DNA of 64,000 nucleotides, taken from NCBI GenBank assembly GCA_963819845.1, contig CAWFXQ010000007.1, forward strand, positions 127,565 through 191,564, read 5' to 3'. Source of the stretch: DATAGF01 sp963819845 (GTDB taxonomy: Bacteria; Actinomycetota; Thermoleophilia; Miltoncostaeales; Miltoncostaeaceae). Made by a program: the position numbers and the translations under genes. The notes under the pieces were generated by a model. It was not told where the DNA came from, did no database searches, and was given only the letters and a program-made list of their open reading frames with translations. Within the stretch, counting starts at the first letter, position 1, and each line of letters starts with the position of its first letter. Below, piece after piece: positions 17,770-26,222 of this stretch.

Positions 17770-17798
17770 AACCTACACGCGGCGGGCCGCACTAGTAT
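17770..17798. promoter_or_regulatory. Divergent pair of leaderless -10 elements
   Basis: TAGGTT reading leftward (AACCTA at 17770-17775) ends 7 nt from GTG 17762, and TAGTAT reading rightward (17793-17798) ends 6 nt from GTG 17805. Only 42 bp separate the two start codons, so both transcripts must start at or next to the start codon. Confidence 0.6.
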
Positions 17799-17804
17799 CG
17801 GCGC

Positions 17805-18731
17805 GTGACCGGAGCTCCACCGCGGCCGGGAATGGCCTGGGTGCCCGGCGGCGAGTTCGCGATGGGCTCCGACCGCTTCTACCCCGAGGAGGGCCCGGTG
17901 CGGCCCGTCCAGGTGAACGGGTTCTGGATCGACGAGGGCCCGGTGACGGTGGGCCGGTTCGCCCGCTTCGTGGAGGAGACCGGGCACGTCACCGAGGCCG
18001 AGTTCGCGCCCGACCCGGCCGACTACCCCGGCGCCGACCCCGAGCTGCTGGTGCCGGGCTCCCTGGTCTTCCGGCCCTCCGAGGGGCCGGTCAACCTGCG
18101 CGACGTGCGCAACTGGTGGGCGTGGGTGCCGGGGGCCACCTGGCGTGCGCCCGAGGGCCCCGGGAGCTCGGCCGACGACCGCCAGGACCACCCCGTCACC
18201 CAGGTGGCGCATCGCGACGCCGCCGCCTACGCGGCCTGGGCGGGCGCCGATCTCCCCACCGAGGCCGAGTGGGAGCGCGCCGCCCGCGGCGGGCTGGAGA
18301 GCGCGGCCTTCGCCTGGGGCGACGAGTTCGCGCCCGGCGGGCGAATGATGGCCAACACCTGGCAGGGGCGATTCCCGTGGGAGAACCTGCTCGAGGACGG
18401 GTTCGCCGGGACCTCGCCCGTCGGCAGCTTCCCGGCCAACGGCTACGGCCTGCACGACATGACGGGCAACGTCTGGGAGTGGACCGCCGACTTCTTCGCG
18501 ATGCGGCCCGTCGCGGAGCGGCCGTGCTGCGCGCCCTCGAACCCGCGCGTGACCGACGCCGCCGGGAGCGTGGCCCCCGGCGAGGTCCACCCGCGGCGCG
18601 TGATCAAGGGCGGGTCCCACCTGTGCGCCCCCAACTACTGCCTGCGCTACCGGCCGGCGGCCCGGCAGTCCGAGACCGTCGAGACCTCGACGACGCACAT
18701 CGGCTTCCGCTGCGTGATCCGGCCGGGATGA
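17805..18731 (+). CDS. Formylglycine-generating enzyme (sulfatase-modifying factor)
   Basis: A 308-residue FGE-sulfatase-domain protein that oxidises the Cys of CxPxR in sulfatases to formylglycine. The opening PGMAWVPGGEFAMGS, DHPVTQVAHRDAAAYAAW, LPTEAEWERAARGG, MTGNVWEWTADFF, and the C-terminal RVIKGGSHLCAPNYCLRYRPAARQ are all present. Crucially both active-site cysteines (in LCAPNYC, near residues 271 and 276) are retained, which separates true FGEs from the many non-enzymatic relatives. The probable client is the CSPTR sulfatase at 6070-8433. The stop overlaps the next start (ATGA). Confidence 0.95.
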   Translation: MTGAPPRPGMAWVPGGEFAMGSDRFYPEEGPVRPVQVNGFWIDEGPVTVGRFARFVEETGHVTEAEFAPDPADYPGADPELLVPGSLVFRPSEGPVNLRDVRNWWAWVPGATWRAPEGPGSSADDRQDHPVTQVAHRDAAAYAAWAGADLPTEAEWERAARGGLESAAFAWGDEFAPGGRMMANTWQGRFPWENLLEDGFAGTSPVGSFPANGYGLHDMTGNVWEWTADFFAMRPVAERPCCAPSNPRVTDAAGSVAPGEVHPRRVIKGGSHLCAPNYCLRYRPAARQSETVETSTTHIGFRCVIRPG

Positions 18732-19867
18732 CCTCCGGCGCCGCCCCCCCGGCGACCACCAGCGACCTCGGCGCCCGGCGCACCTCGCCGCGCGACATGG
18801 TCGTGCGCGGCGTCCTGACGCTGATGCTCTTCGCGCTGGTCATCTACCTGCTGCTGAGCAACGTCGGCGAGCTCTCGTCCGTCGGGGAGGCTCTCCAGGG
18901 CGTGTCCGCCGGGGACGCGGTCGTGCTCGTCGCGCTGCTGCTGCTCTCACAGGTGCTGATCGGGGCCCAGCTCGCGATCACGGTGCCGGGGCTGGGGCTG
19001 ACGCGCGGGCTGGTCGCGGTCGAGAGCGCCTCGGCGGCATCGAACGTCATCCCCGGGCCGTCGGGCACCGCGACGCGTCTGGCGGTGCTGCGCTCGTGGG
19101 GCTTCTACACGGAGGACTTCGCGCGGAGCTGGATCTTCACCAGCACCCTCACCAACCTGACGGTGCTCGCCATGCCGTCCGTCGCGGTGGTCCTCGCGGC
19201 GGTCAACACCGACCTCTCCTGGCAGATCCTGGCGCTGGCGGTGGCCGGCCTGGTGGCGTGCGCCGTGGCGGCCGTCGTCGTGGTCGGCGTGGTGCGCAGC
19301 GAGGGCTTCGCGCGCCGCCTCGGCGGCCTGTGGGGCCGGACGCTGAGGTGGGCGCAGGGGGTCGCCCACCGGCGCCCGAGCGACGAGGACTTCGAGGAGG
19401 CGACGCTGCGCTTCCGCGGCGACCTCATGCACAGCTGGCGCGACGTGGGCCCCCGCGTGACCCTCGCCGTCGTCGGAACCTACGTCACGACCGGCCTCAT
19501 CTTCGGCCTCTCGCTGCGCGCGACCGGCCTCGCCCGCGACGAGCTGTCGATCGGGGCGGTGGCCGTCGTGTACACCGTCGTGCGCCTGTTGACGATCGTG
19601 AACTTCACGCCGGGCGGGGTGGGCGTGACCGAGGCGCTCTACACCACGGCGCTGCTCGCGGCGACCGACAACCAGTACCAGTCGGAGATCGTGGCCGGGG
19701 TGTTCCTCTTCCGCGGGCTCACCTATGCCGGGCCGATCCTGCTGGGCGCGGTCGCGCTGCTGATCTGGCGCTTCCGCCGCTCGTGGCGCGTCCAGCCACC
19801 GGCCGAGCCGGTGGGCTCGGCGGCCGTGGGCGCCGCCATCGCCGACCGCGAGCCGCCCGGCGAGTGA
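18728..19867 (+). CDS. Lysylphosphatidylglycerol synthase transmembrane-region-like (UPF0104) protein
   Basis: A 379-residue integral membrane protein with about eight helices. SNVIPGPSGTATRLAVLRSWG and the late NFTPGGVGVTEALY are the two paired Pro/Gly motifs of the flippase-like region found in MprF-type and AglD-type proteins. No synthetase or glycosyltransferase domain is attached, so a lipid-transport or unknown role is likely. It is translationally coupled to the FGE gene upstream and to the lipase gene downstream (GTGA overlap). Confidence 0.85.
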   Translation: MTSGAAPPATTSDLGARRTSPRDMVVRGVLTLMLFALVIYLLLSNVGELSSVGEALQGVSAGDAVVLVALLLLSQVLIGAQLAITVPGLGLTRGLVAVESASAASNVIPGPSGTATRLAVLRSWGFYTEDFARSWIFTSTLTNLTVLAMPSVAVVLAAVNTDLSWQILALAVAGLVACAVAAVVVVGVVRSEGFARRLGGLWGRTLRWAQGVAHRRPSDEDFEEATLRFRGDLMHSWRDVGPRVTLAVVGTYVTTGLIFGLSLRATGLARDELSIGAVAVVYTVVRLLTIVNFTPGGVGVTEALYTTALLAATDNQYQSEIVAGVFLFRGLTYAGPILLGAVALLIWRFRRSWRVQPPAEPVGSAAVGAAIADREPPGE

Positions 19868-21045
19868 AGTCCATCCTGATCGCGCTGGCGAGCGTGGTCG
19901 CGCTCGCCGCGGTCGCCCTGGGCCCGCTGCTGTGGCTCGCGCAGCCGGCCGAGCCGGGCTCCTTCTACACGCCCCCGGACGACATCCCTGCCGAGCCGGG
20001 CACTCTCATCCGCCAGGAGCCCTACACGCGGGGCGTGCCCGAAGGCGCCGAGGCCTGGCTGATCCTCTACTCCTCCACCAGCCCCGGCGGGGCGCCGGTC
20101 GCCGTCAGCGGAGTCGTGATGGCACCGGCCGACCCCCCGCCGGGGCCGCGCCCGGTCATCGCCTGGAGCCACGGCACGCGCGGCGTGGTCACCGGGTGCG
20201 CGCCCACCCTGGGCCCCGACCCGTTCCTCGAGCTGCCCGCGCTGCGCGAGGCGCCGTCGCGCGGATGGGTGGTGGCGGCGACCGACTACCCGGGGCTCGG
20301 CGGTCCCGGTGCTCACCCGTATCTCGATGGGACGAGCGAGGGACGGGCCGTGCTCGACTCGGTGCGGGCGGCGAGCCGGATCGAGGGCGGGCCGGAGCTG
20401 TCATCGCAGGTCGCCGTATGGGGCATCTCGCAGGGCGGCCACTCGGCCCTCTTCGCGGGCGAGATCGCCCCCGCCTACGCCCCCGAGCTCGATGTGGAGG
20501 GGGTGGCGGTCGCCGCCCCGGCCACCGACCTGGCCGCGCTGCTGGCCGGCGCGTCGGGCCAGGCCGGGAAGGTCCTGACCGCCGAGGCCGTCTACGCCTG
20601 GAGCCGCATCTATCCGGAGCTGTCCTTCGACGAGGCCGTCGTCAACCGCGCTGAGCGGGTCGCGCGGCTGGTCGCCCGCAGCTGCCTCGACGGCCCGTCG
20701 CGTTTCGTCACCGCCGCGGGGGCGGCGCTCCTGCCGCAGCGCCTGCTGGCCTTCGACGTCACGCAGGACCCGCGATGGGCCGCCCGGATCCGCCAGAACA
20801 CTCCCTCGGGGCCGATCGCGGCGCCCCTGTTCATCGGCCAGGGCGACGCCGACACGATCGTGCTCCCCGAGGTGACGCTCGCCGACGTCCGCCGGCGTTG
20901 CGCGGCCGGTGAGCGCGTCGAGCTCGTCCGCTACCCGGGGGCCACCCACTTCACGGTGCCGGCACCCGCCGGTCCGGACCTGCTCGACTGGACCGCGGCC
21001 CGCTTCGCGGGCGAGCCCGTCCCGGAGGGGTGCGGCGGCATCTGA
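19864..21045 (+). CDS. Exported secretory-lipase-family alpha/beta hydrolase
   Basis: A 393-residue protein starting GTG, overlapping the upstream stop. An N-terminal hydrophobic segment (about 3-27) is a signal peptide or anchor. Hydrolase motifs: PVIAWSHGTRG (oxyanion region), the nucleophile elbow WGISQGGHS (Ser near 183), an acid in FIGQGDADTIV, and the catalytic His in YPGATHFTVP. Three cysteines (in VTGCAPT, RSCLDG, RRRCAAG) could form disulfides outside the cell. This arrangement matches secretory triacylglycerol lipases. The natural ester is unknown. Confidence 0.88.
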   Translation: MKSILIALASVVALAAVALGPLLWLAQPAEPGSFYTPPDDIPAEPGTLIRQEPYTRGVPEGAEAWLILYSSTSPGGAPVAVSGVVMAPADPPPGPRPVIAWSHGTRGVVTGCAPTLGPDPFLELPALREAPSRGWVVAATDYPGLGGPGAHPYLDGTSEGRAVLDSVRAASRIEGGPELSSQVAVWGISQGGHSALFAGEIAPAYAPELDVEGVAVAAPATDLAALLAGASGQAGKVLTAEAVYAWSRIYPELSFDEAVVNRAERVARLVARSCLDGPSRFVTAAGAALLPQRLLAFDVTQDPRWAARIRQNTPSGPIAAPLFIGQGDADTIVLPEVTLADVRRRCAAGERVELVRYPGATHFTVPAPAGPDLLDWTAARFAGEPVPEGCGGI

Positions 21046-21070
21046 GGCCGCGGTGGGGGAGGATGCGCGC

Positions 21071-21967
21071 GTGGAGCCCGAGCGGACCGGACGCCTGAGC
21101 GAGATGGTCGAGCGCGCGCGGCTCGAGTCGGAGCGCGCGCGCGAGTACGCCGAGGACGCCCGCGAGCGGTCGCCGGTCGTTGCTCTGGCCTTCGACGTGG
21201 CCGAGCGCGACATCCGGCACCTGGGCGGGCTGCTGTCGGGCGCGGTCGCGTTCCGCCTCTTCCTCTGGCTGCTGCCCTTCACCCTCCTCGTCGTCGGCGT
21301 GCTCGGGGCGATCACGGCGATCGTCGGGGAGGTGCCCGCCGACCTGTCGGACGCCCTCGGGCTGCAGGGGTTCCTGGCCGAGCTCATCATCGACGGGGGG
21401 CGGGAGAGCGGCTGGTGGATCGCCCTGATCGTGGGGCTCTTCGGCACGGCCTACACGGGCATCGGCGCGGTCCGCGCCCTGCGGATCAGCCACGCGGCCG
21501 CCTGGGCCGTCCGCCCGGAGCGCATGCGCCGGCCGCTCCACGCCTCCGGCCTCTTCCTGCTGCTCGCCCTCGGGCTGCTGGTCACGTCGGGCCTGTGCAC
21601 CTGGCTGCGCGAGAGCTCGGGCCTGATCGGCTCGCTGCTGACGATCGCCGGCGTCGGGGCCGTCTACTTCCTGGTATGGCTCAAGGTCTCGTCGATCCTG
21701 CCCCACCGCGACGTGCCGACGCGGGCACTGGTGCCCGGCGCCGTGCTCGTGGCCGCCGGCGCGCAGGGCCTGCACCTGTTCGTGGTCTTCTACCTCGCCG
21801 AGAGCGCCGAGCGCGCCGCCTCTGTCTACGGGTCGATCGGCGCGGCCATCGCGCTGCTGCTGTGGCTCTTCATCCTCGCGCGACTGACCGTGGCGGGGGC
21901 GATGCTCAACGCGGAGCTGGCGGCTCGGCGGGAAGCGTCGCCGCCAGCGCCTCGACCATCATCCTGA
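21071..21967 (+). CDS. YihY/BrkB-family membrane protein
   Basis: A 298-residue protein. After a charged coiled N-terminus (1-40), six transmembrane helices follow; AFRLFLWLLPFTLLVVGVLG, GSLLTIAGVGAVYFLVW and the terminal YGSIGAAIALLLWLFILA with MLNAELAAR are the family's hallmarks. GTG at 21071 follows GGGGAGGA. The family was once thought to be RNase BN, which is not supported. The last 62 bp run over the convergent neighbour's 3' end. Confidence 0.88.
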   Translation: MEPERTGRLSEMVERARLESERAREYAEDARERSPVVALAFDVAERDIRHLGGLLSGAVAFRLFLWLLPFTLLVVGVLGAITAIVGEVPADLSDALGLQGFLAELIIDGGRESGWWIALIVGLFGTAYTGIGAVRALRISHAAAWAVRPERMRRPLHASGLFLLLALGLLVTSGLCTWLRESSGLIGSLLTIAGVGAVYFLVWLKVSSILPHRDVPTRALVPGAVLVAAGAQGLHLFVVFYLAESAERAASVYGSIGAAIALLLWLFILARLTVAGAMLNAELAARREASPPAPRPSS

Positions 21968-22577
21968 CGTGCCCCTGCACGGTCGCGGCCTGGCCGATCT
22001 CGTCCTGCAGCGCGAGGTCGGCCGCGCCCCGGCCGGCCCGGCGGGCGGCCCGGGCCTTGGCGTCCCGGTCGAGCGTGAGGATCAGGCGCGAGAGCTCGCG
22101 GGGGCGCTCGCCCATCCACGCCTGCGCCTCGGCGCAGAGGCCGTCGGCCGGCGGCCCCAGGCGCACCTCGGTCGCCAGCAGGGTCAGCCGGACCCAGCCG
22201 CCGATGCGCAGCCGTCGGTGCAGCGCGGCGTCCAGCGAGGGGTCGGTGCCCGGCCGCGCGCCGAACTGGAGGTGCTCCTCCAGGGCGATCGCGCCCTCGC
22301 CGACGTCGAGGTGGCGCTCGTAGAGCTCACGCTGCTCCTCGAACCACGCCGGCAGGGCGTCGGCCAGGCCCGCGAGGCGCTCGGCGAGATCCGGGTCGGC
22401 GGTGGCCTCGACCGCGGCGGCCGCGAAGCGCAGGTGGGCCCGGATGGCCGGGTCGCCCGCCGGAGCGTCGTCGCCGTCGGCCTCCTCGGCGACGCAGCCG
22501 CGCAGCACCTCGCCGTTCTCGCTCATCCAGCGCAGCGCCAGGGAGGCGTCGAGGCCGCGCCCCGCGCGGCCGCTCAC
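21906..22577 (-). CDS. Uncharacterised helical protein cotranslated with HNH nuclease
   Basis: About 223 residues, mostly predicted helices with many Leu, Ala and acidic residues; no motif recognised. GTG at 22577 overlaps the HNH gene stop by GTGA, so translation is coupled. One pair of Cys (in RGCVAEE and DGLCAEA) is far apart. The C-terminus reads over the end of the convergent BrkB gene, which is unusual and might mean that the real stop is earlier on one strand. Confidence 0.6.
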   Translation of the reverse strand: MSGRAGRGLDASLALRWMSENGEVLRGCVAEEADGDDAPAGDPAIRAHLRFAAAAVEATADPDLAERLAGLADALPAWFEEQRELYERHLDVGEGAIALEEHLQFGARPGTDPSLDAALHRRLRIGGWVRLTLLATEVRLGPPADGLCAEAQAWMGERPRELSRLILTLDRDAKARAARRAGRGAADLALQDEIGQAATVQGHVRMMVEALAATLPAEPPAPR

Positions 22578-23083
22578 AGGCCGACGCCCTTGTCGCGGTT
22601 GCAGGGGGCGCAGAGCAGCTGCAGGTTCTCGGCCGTCGAGGCGCCGCCGAGGGCCAGCGGGATGACGTGGTCGAACTGCAGCAGCTCCTCGCTGCCGCAG
22701 GCGACGCAGCGCCCGCCGTCGCGGCGGAAGACCGCCCGGCGCACGTCCTCGGGGATGGGCTCGCGCCGGGGGCCCGCCGGCTCGTCGGCGGCCATGGCGT
22801 CGAGCGCGCGGTCGATGCGCCGCCTCCGCCTCCGCTCGCGCTCCAGGGCGAGGGCCATGACCTCCCGGGGCTCCAGGCCGTCGTCCTCCACGAAGACGCG
22901 GTCGCGGAACATCCACCAGGTGCGCCGGTCGTCGGCGGCGACCGCCACGGGGCCCTCGCGCTGCTCGCGCAGGATGGCCCGGTAGGTCATCCGCGACAGC
23001 GGCCGGAAGTCACGCCGTCCGCTGACGAAGCGGCATCTCAGCAGGCCCGGCTCGAAGCGGGCGCTCGGGTCCTCGCGCAGCAC
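22574..23083 (-). CDS. HNH endonuclease-domain protein
   Basis: A 169-residue protein. The C-terminal 55 residues form a canonical HNH module: VFRRDGGRCVACGS, FDHVIPLALGG, NLQLLCAPCNRDKG, with two CxxC zinc pairs around the HNH core. The N-terminal part has a stretch of ten near-consecutive arginines in a coiled region (about 80-95). Free-standing HNH proteins with this core may be repair or mobile nucleases; no element boundary was seen here. GTG start at 23083. Confidence 0.85.
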   Translation of the reverse strand: MLREDPSARFEPGLLRCRFVSGRRDFRPLSRMTYRAILREQREGPVAVAADDRRTWWMFRDRVFVEDDGLEPREVMALALERERRRRRRIDRALDAMAADEPAGPRREPIPEDVRRAVFRRDGGRCVACGSEELLQFDHVIPLALGGASTAENLQLLCAPCNRDKGVGL

Positions 23084-23116
23084 CGCCCGCCACGCTAGAG
23101 CGGCCGCCGGACGCGA

Positions 23117-23284
23117 TCAGTCCGGAAGGCCCGCCGGACGCGTCTCGCTCTCGCTCCTGCGCTTCTCCAGCAGCTCGGGGCGCGAGCCCGACATCGCGAA
23201 CCAGAGACCCGCCACGATCGCGGCGCCCAGCGCGAGGCCCACGACCAAGAGCACCGCGACCAGCGTGTAGGCCAGAGCCATCAC
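23117..23284 (-). CDS. Small single-pass membrane protein (55 residues)
   Basis: A short ORF with one strong hydrophobic helix (about residues 5-30) followed by a charged tail containing SRPELLEKRRSESE. GTG 23284 is followed by ATG 23281; the former is preferred because TAGACT (plus-strand AGTCTA 23292-23297) ends seven bases from it, and no Shine-Dalgarno is present. The topology suggests N-out, C-in. Function unknown. Confidence 0.6.
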   Translation of the reverse strand: MMALAYTLVAVLLVVGLALGAAIVAGLWFAMSGSRPELLEKRRSESETRPAGLPD

Positions 23285-23291
23285 GGTCGAC

Positions 23292-23313
23292 AGTCTAAGG
23301 GCTGACGTAGCCT
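23292..23313. promoter_or_regulatory. Divergent leaderless -10 elements
   Basis: TAGACT leftward (AGTCTA 23292-23297) serves the small membrane protein gene and TAGCCT rightward (23308-23313) ends six bases before ATG 23320 of the amidotransferase gene. The starts are 35 bp apart. Confidence 0.55.
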
Positions 23314-23319
23314 TATGGC

Positions 23320-24129
23320 ATGGCCGCCCCGGCGCACGCCCCCGTCATCGGAATCTGCGCGGTCATGGAGCGTGCCCGCTGGTCGGTCTGGGACCTGCCC
23401 GCCGCCCTGGTGCCGATGAACTACGTCGAGGCGGTCCAGCGGGCGGGCGGGCTGGCGGTGCTGGTGCCGCCCGACCCGGCCCTGGCCGCCGCCCCCGCGC
23501 CGCTGCTCGACCGCCTGGACGGGCTCATGCTGGTCGGGGGCCCCGACGTCGGCGCGGGGCGCTACGGTGCCGCGCCGCACCCCCTGGCCGAGCCCGAGGC
23601 CGCGCTCCGGGACGAGGTCGAGATCGCGCTGACCCGGGCGGCGCTCGCCCGCGGCCTGCCGGTGCTGGGCATCTGCCGCGGGATGCAGCTCATCAACGTC
23701 GCCGCGGGCGGCACCCTGCGCCAGCACCTCCCCGACGACCTCGGCGACGAGCGCCACCGGCGCGCCGCCGGACGCTTCGACGGCAACGAGCACCTCGTCG
23801 AGCTGGAGCCGGGCTCGCGCGCGGGCGCGAGCGGGGGCGAGGGCCCCCATGCGGTCGTCTCCCACCACCACCAGGCCGTCGAGCGGGTGGGCGAGGGCCT
23901 GCGGGTGACGGGCCGCGCGCAGGGCGATGGTGTTCCGGAGGCCCTCGAGGCCCAGGGGCCGGCGTGGGCGCTCGGCGTCCAGTGGCACCCCGAGGCTGAC
24001 GCCGACAGCCGCGTCATCGCCGGCCTGGTGGCGGCCGCGCGGGACCGAGACGATCGGCGGGAGGGCGCGGACCGAGGAGAAGGGGGCCACCCCACGATCC
24101 CCGCCGCTCGCCGCGTCGAACGGAGCTGA
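23320..24129 (+). CDS. Class I glutamine amidotransferase, gamma-Glu-GABA hydrolase (PuuD) type
   Basis: A 269-residue single-domain amidohydrolase. VLGICRGMQLINVAAGGTL (nucleophile Cys near 117) and the C-terminal WALGVQWHPE (catalytic His and Glu) complete the triad; VSHHHQAV is the typical region between them, and LDGLMLVGGPDV the oxyanion side. The family includes PuuD, which releases GABA from gamma-glutamyl-GABA in putrescine breakdown, but no other puu gene is nearby, so the substrate is unproven. The C-terminal 30 residues are a basic, low-complexity tail. Confidence 0.88.
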   Translation: MAAPAHAPVIGICAVMERARWSVWDLPAALVPMNYVEAVQRAGGLAVLVPPDPALAAAPAPLLDRLDGLMLVGGPDVGAGRYGAAPHPLAEPEAALRDEVEIALTRAALARGLPVLGICRGMQLINVAAGGTLRQHLPDDLGDERHRRAAGRFDGNEHLVELEPGSRAGASGGEGPHAVVSHHHQAVERVGEGLRVTGRAQGDGVPEALEAQGPAWALGVQWHPEADADSRVIAGLVAAARDRDDRREGADRGEGGHPTIPAARRVERS

Positions 24130-24171
24130 CCCGGTAGGCAGTGCACTCCACTCCGTTCGCGAGGGAGTCTC

Positions 24172-24206
24172 GACGGCGGGGGCGCTCCGTTCCTTGGCCC
24201 GCCGTC
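24172..24206. terminator. Inverted repeat between convergent genes
   Basis: GACGGCGGG (24172-24180) pairs perfectly with CCCGCCGTC (24198-24206) around a 17-base loop, midway between the amidotransferase stop and the PH-domain gene stop. No U-tract is seen. Confidence 0.4.
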
Positions 24207-24222
24207 CAGGGTGAGGGGGCCG

Positions 24223-25683
24223 CTATTGGTCCCCGGGGCGGGTGCGGCGCGCCAGCAGCGGCCCCACGAGGTCCGGCTCGAGGCCCTCGAGCAGGGCACC
24301 CGCCCGGCCCGGCGCGAGATCGAGCGCCCGCCGTGAGCCCGCGCCCTGGCCGAGGAACGCCGTGAGCGTGCAGAGGCCGGCGCGGCGCTGGAAGGGGCTC
24401 TGGGCGACGCGGTAGGCCACGATCCCCTCCGGCACCACCAGCGTGTGGCGCCGGGACAGGCTCCCCTCGCGCAGCGCCAGGCGCCCCGCCTCCAGGCGGT
24501 TGCCCAGGGAGCGGTACCGGTCGATGCCCACCGGGACCATCACAACAGCCAGCGCGGCGGCGGCGACGGCCGCGGGCAGCGCGCCGGCGAGGGCCAGGGC
24601 GACGGCCGCGAGCGCGGGCGGCCCGGCGGCGCGGACGATGCGGCGGGAGAGCGCCGCGCGGGGGTGGGGGTCCAGGCCGTCGCGGACGCGCGGGTCGAGA
24701 CGCCGCGCCAGGTCCCAGACCTCCCCCGCCGAGCCGGCGGGCAGCAGCACGGTGCGGCCGCGCGCGTCGCCCTGGCCTGACGGTACGCCGCCCACCACCG
24801 CCCGCAGCGCGGCGAGGTCGAGGGCCCGCCAGGGCGGCGAGTCGCGCACCTCGAGCGCACGCACGCGGGCCCGGTCGATCGTCACGCTGCGGTGCGCGAC
24901 GAGGCCGCGCTCGGCCAACAGGCGCCCGCGGCTCTCGACGAGCCGGAACCGGCCGTCGACGATCAGGCTGCCCAGCGCGGCGAGCCCGGCGGCGAGGGCC
25001 GCGGCCGCGCCGGCCAGCGCCGCGATCCCGGCCGGGTGACTGGGGACGAGGTCCACGCCCCCGGCGGCCAGGTCGTCGACCCAGCCGATGTCGGCGTCCC
25101 TGATGATCCTGAGCCCGGCGGCCAGCGCCGCGACCGGCACCAGCAGGTAGCGGCCGCTGGTCGCCCCGGCGACCGCCAGGGTGCGCGGCGTGACCGTCGC
25201 CAGCGTCTGGGCGGGCGGGTCGGCCGGGAGCGGTCCGGCGGCCGCGCGCCGGGCGAGGACGGCCTCGCGCAGGGCGTTCGCATCGGCCCGGCGCACCGCC
25301 GCCAGCCGCAGGCCCGAGGCCGCCGCGCCCCCGGCGGCGTCGTCCACCCGCACCTGCACCAGGCCCGCGAGGCGGTGCAGGAGGGGCGCGCTCACGTCGA
25401 CGCCCCGGATCCGCTCCAGCGGGACGGTGCGAAGCGCGCGGGTGAGCACCCCGGAGCGCACCTCGAGCCGGCCGTCGGCGACGCGGTAGGTGAAGCGCAT
25501 CCAGGCCAGCACCGCGAACGGGGTCGCGATGAGCGCGGCCGCCAGCAGGACGATCCCCACGACCAGCGGCGAGCGCCCGCTGACCAGGCTGATGATCCCG
25601 ATGACGCCCACCACCCTCACCGCCCGCCACCCGTAGACCGCGATGGCCAGGGGGTGCAGCCGGCCGGCGACCTCGGCGGTCAG
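24223..25683 (-). CDS. Tandem bacterial-PH-domain membrane protein (YdbT-like)
   Basis: About 486 residues with paired helices at the N-terminus, near 190-210, 230-255 and 360-385, alternating with PH-like domains (bPH2): RFTYRVADGRLEVRSGVLTR, then RFRLVESRGRLLAERGLVAHRS and GRLALREGSLSRRHTLVV. Each has the pattern of a strand, a basic turn and the arrangement VPLERIRGVDV or similar. No ATG, GTG or TTG exists at the expected 5' end; the frame begins with CTG at 25683 overlapping the upstream TGA, preceded by GGGGGAGG, so a CTG start is inferred. It pairs with the upstream single-PH gene, as YdbT does with YdbS. Confidence 0.82.
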   Translation of the reverse strand: MTAEVAGRLHPLAIAVYGWRAVRVVGVIGIISLVSGRSPLVVGIVLLAAALIATPFAVLAWMRFTYRVADGRLEVRSGVLTRALRTVPLERIRGVDVSAPLLHRLAGLVQVRVDDAAGGAAASGLRLAAVRRADANALREAVLARRAAAGPLPADPPAQTLATVTPRTLAVAGATSGRYLLVPVAALAAGLRIIRDADIGWVDDLAAGGVDLVPSHPAGIAALAGAAAALAAGLAALGSLIVDGRFRLVESRGRLLAERGLVAHRSVTIDRARVRALEVRDSPPWRALDLAALRAVVGGVPSGQGDARGRTVLLPAGSAGEVWDLARRLDPRVRDGLDPHPRAALSRRIVRAAGPPALAAVALALAGALPAAVAAAALAVVMVPVGIDRYRSLGNRLEAGRLALREGSLSRRHTLVVPEGIVAYRVAQSPFQRRAGLCTLTAFLGQGAGSRRALDLAPGRAGALLEGLEPDLVGPLLARRTRPGDQ

Positions 25684-26183
25684 GTCGCCTCCCCCTCGCC
25701 GGCGAGCGCCGCGAGGTCCTCGCGCAGGCGCGCGACGCGGCCCTGGTCGAGGCCGGGGATCCGCGCCGCGGCGGCCGATGCCGTGCGCACCTCGACGGTC
25801 TCGAGGCCCAGCGCCCGCTCCAGCGGGCCCGAGGAGGTCTCGACCGCCTGGATGCGGCTGTGGGGGACGATGGTCCACTGCCGGGTCAACCACCCGCGCT
25901 GCAGGTAGAGGCCGAGCGGCGTGACCTCGAAGCGCAGGAAGCGGTAGGCGATGCCCGGCGCGATGAGCGACGCCGCGGCCCCCAGCGCCACCAGGCCCGC
26001 CAGGCCGGCGACCAGCGCGGCCAGCGGCGGGTCTCCCGCCAGCGACCAGGCCACGATCACGGCGGCGCCGGCGACGGCGACCAGCGCCGTGCCGATGAGG
26101 CCGTGGAGGGCCCACAGCCGCCGCACCCGCGGATCGAGCGACTCGGAGGGGGTCCGCAGGGTCGCGGCGGCGTCGCCCGTCAT
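25680..26183 (-). CDS. Single bacterial-PH-domain membrane protein (YdbS-like)
   Basis: A 167-residue protein with two helices (about 30-50 and 56-76), then a bPH2 domain: LRFEVTPLGLYLQRGWLTRQWTIVPHSRIQAVETSSGPLERALGLETVEVRTAS (about 83-140, quoted in pieces by its family motifs WLTR, VPHSRIQ and GPLERALGL). This SRIQ-V-GPLER block is the signature of YdbS-type proteins. It is the first gene of the two-gene unit. The role is unknown; a membrane scaffold role has been proposed for relatives. Confidence 0.88.
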   Translation of the reverse strand: MTGDAAATLRTPSESLDPRVRRLWALHGLIGTALVAVAGAAVIVAWSLAGDPPLAALVAGLAGLVALGAAASLIAPGIAYRFLRFEVTPLGLYLQRGWLTRQWTIVPHSRIQAVETSSGPLERALGLETVEVRTASAAAARIPGLDQGRVARLREDLAALAGEGEAT

Positions 26184-26222
26184 CCTGCGGTCACGGTAGC
26201 GGAGCGACTAGCCTCGGCGACC

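Noticed and set aside
22574..23083. HNH gene as a mobile intron or homing element
   Set aside because: No intron-like secondary structure, split host gene or flanking repeat was seen; it forms an ordinary coupled two-gene unit.
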